Assembly: GCA_015489035.1 (NCBI GenBank)
Contig: WFMP01000012.1
Location: 1 to 8,384 of the forward strand
Origin: Candidatus Altimarinota bacterium
Lineage (GTDB): Bacteria; Patescibacteriota; Gracilibacteria; Absconditabacterales; Absconditicoccaceae
Length of the DNA stretch: 8,384 nucleotides
Direction of reading: 5' to 3'
The position numbers and the translations under genes were made by a program. Below the pieces are notes generated by a model that saw only the letters and a list, made by a program, of their open reading frames with translations, was not told the origin of the DNA and searched no databases. This document shows, piece by piece, positions 7,281-8,384 of the stretch (position 1 is the first letter of the stretch; each line of letters starts with the position of its first letter).

Positions 7281-8084
7281 ATGATTTTAAATAAAAGGTG
7301 AAATATTATAATAGTTACATTGTTTATTACATTGATAATTTGACTTATCTGACTTTTGATAACCAAATATGTTTTTAATCTTGTTCAAATTTCTTCTGAA
7401 AATTATAAATATTATAAAGCATATTATATTGCAGATGCTGGGATAGAGTTAGAATTATGAAAAATGAAAGGACACGGAATGTGATTTGATGATAACATAA
7501 CTTGAAGCTCTCTTACAGTGAGTAAAAATTTTACTTGAATAAATTATGATTTTTCTGTTAAAGATATTTCTTTATCTCATTATATTTCTTCAAATCCGAA
7601 AAGTTTGTTAGGTTGAGAACATTATTGTGATGATAAGAAAAATTGGATAAAATTATGAACTTGAGGTGGGCTACTTACACCTTTGGTTTATGATAAAACT
7701 TCTTGAGAATCTCCTTACAGTGGAAAAAATATGGAAATTTTACCATGAGATTTTCATAATATTACTTTGTATTATAGTTGAGATTTAGTTTTATGATATA
7801 TTTCAAATAATTTAAAAAAGATATTTCCTGTTATTTGAAATGATAAAATTTCTTTAAGTGATAAATTTAATTCTATTCCTTATCCTACTCGTGTAGCTAA
7901 TTCTCCATTTGTTGTTATTTGAGCAAAGGAAGCATCTTCGATATGTTTATCAAATACAAATAATAAATTAGTTTCTCCATATTCTTATATTGTTTCAAAA
8001 TGAAATTATATGAATAGAACTGTGGTATTGAAAGTGATTAAACATCATAAATGGGCAAATTTTTCGATTTATGGTTTGTATTAA
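7281..8084 (+). CDS. pseudopilin, PilX/GspK-like
   Basis: This encodes 267 residues starting two bases after the previous stop and ending in TAA. The N-terminus MILNKRG|NIIIVTLFITLII has the basic-Gly then hydrophobic helix layout of a prepilin, but Asn at +1 and Val, not Glu, at +5. Absence of Glu5 is typical of GspK, the subunit at the very tip. The -1 glycine is UGA (7299-7301). Residues 42-59, YKYYKAYYIADAGIELEL, match the 'A.Y.AEAGIE.A' element of PilX/GspK-type proteins. It is the largest of the four pseudopilins, as GspK is in type II secretion systems. C116 and C222 could form a disulfide. About 17 of 25 glycines are UGA. It is the last gene before the terminator, and the order H-I-J-K agrees with the call. 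Confidence 0.78.
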
Positions 8085-8105
8085 ACATTATTTAAAATAT
8101 TCATC

Positions 8106-8128
8106 CTGAATTTATTTCGAGTTTTTTT
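8106..8128 (+). terminator. possible weak terminator of the pilus operon
   Basis: CTGAA (8106-8110) can pair with TTC-g-AG (8116-8121) across a five-base loop with one bulged G, followed at once by seven T. It lies 21 bases after the last pseudopilin stop, where an operon end is expected. The stem is short and AT-rich, so it may work poorly. Confidence 0.4.
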
Positions 8129-8181
8129 AATTATTTCATATAGTTTTGATTACTATTTAAGACTAAAATTCTGTAAAAATT

Positions 8182-8210
8182 TTGTTGATTTTGTAAGTAA
8201 ATTCTATATA
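8182..8210 (+). promoter_or_regulatory. possible promoter of the IF-2-like gene
   Basis: TTGTTG (8182-8187), a 17-bp spacer and TATATA (8205-8210) lie 43 bp before the ATG at 8254. An overlapping alternative is TTGATT (8185-8190) with a 16-bp spacer and TATAAG (8207-8212). Either would start transcription near 8217. Confidence 0.4.
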
Positions 8211-8253
8211 AGTTAACGAAGTTTTTTATTTTTTTTGTTAATTAAAGAATTAT

Positions 8254-8384
8254 ATGATAAAGATTTCAGAGATAGAAAAGGAGTATGGTGTTTCAAAAGC
8301 AAATTTACTAGATTTGTTGAAAGAGCATACTGGAAAAGAATATTCTCCTAAAACAAGTAAAATAGGAGATAGTATATTTGAAAA
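8254..8384 (+). CDS. possible translation initiation factor IF-2, N-terminal fragment
   Basis: The frame is open from ATG 8254 to the window edge, 43 codons plus two bases. It begins MIKISEIEKEYGVSKANLLD and continues LLKEHTGKEYSP. This resembles the small IF2_N helical domain, whose usual pattern is 'V.ELAKELGVSSKELLELLKELG...KS', found at the start of bacterial IF-2. The GTPase domain that would prove the call is outside the window. Other proteins carrying this winged-helix-like fold, or an unrelated helix-turn-helix protein, remain possible. All three glycines are GGT/GGA, unlike the pilus genes where UGA dominates. That would fit a highly expressed translation gene, but the sample is tiny. 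No Shine-Dalgarno sequence is present. Confidence 0.5.
   Translation, partial: MIKISEIEKEYGVSKANLLDLLKEHTGKEYSPKTSKIGDSIFE

Noticed and set aside
1049..8084. Series of pseudogenes broken by stop codons
   Set aside because: All interruptions are TGA, none are TAA or TAG, and they fall on conserved glycines with intact motifs on both sides.
8211..8243. TTAAC...GTTAA arms around a T-rich loop before the IF-2-like gene, considered as a terminator
   Set aside because: A five-base AT-rich stem with a loop of about 20 bases would be unstable; the hairpin at 8106-8128 is better placed.

Overview
The window is very AT-rich, and its long reading frames only become continuous if UGA is read as glycine. 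Read that way, TGA falls on invariant glycines of known proteins: the RecG Walker A motif becomes QGDVGSGKT, helicase motif VI becomes QLRGRVGRG, and three prepilin cleavage sites regain their glycine. All complete genes stop with TAA or TAG. UGA=Gly is translation table 25, known from Candidatus Absconditabacteria (SR1) and Gracilibacteria (BD1-5/GN02), so the source is most likely an epibiotic or parasitic bacterium of the Patescibacteria (CPR). The window does not allow a choice between the two groups. Counting by eye, about 120 of some 150 glycines in recG and the pilus genes are UGA. Read with the standard code, nearly all of this region would look like non-coding DNA or broken fragments.

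Layout. Positions 1-797 (minus strand) hold the start of a zinc-ribbon protein that runs off the left edge and a complete DUF488 (YeaO-type) gene. Each is preceded by a copy of a 51-bp direct repeat (228-278 and 908-958, 49/51 identical) that begins with a TATAAT box on the minus strand, which suggests a shared promoter or leader element. Positions 1049-3091 (plus strand) encode a full-length RecG helicase. A good promoter (TTGACA-N16-TATGAT, 3097-3124) lies just behind the recG stop and opens a tightly packed seven-gene run, 3159-8084, for a type IV pilus or type II secretion-like machine: PilN-like, PilO-like, PilC/GspF, then four pseudopilins. A probable weak terminator follows at 8106-8128. 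The right edge holds a new promoter and the first 43 codons of a gene whose start resembles the N-terminal domain of translation initiation factor IF-2.

How the genes work together. PilN- and PilO-like proteins would form the inner alignment complex with the PilC platform. The four pseudopilins have features of FimU/GspH, PilV/GspI, PilW/GspJ and PilX/GspK in exactly that order, the proteins that make the priming tip of a type IV pilus or pseudopilus. No PilM, assembly or retraction ATPase, secretin, major pilin or prepilin peptidase is visible, so those parts must be encoded elsewhere. None of the starts has a clear Shine-Dalgarno sequence. No tRNA, rRNA, CRISPR array, transposase or phage gene was recognised.
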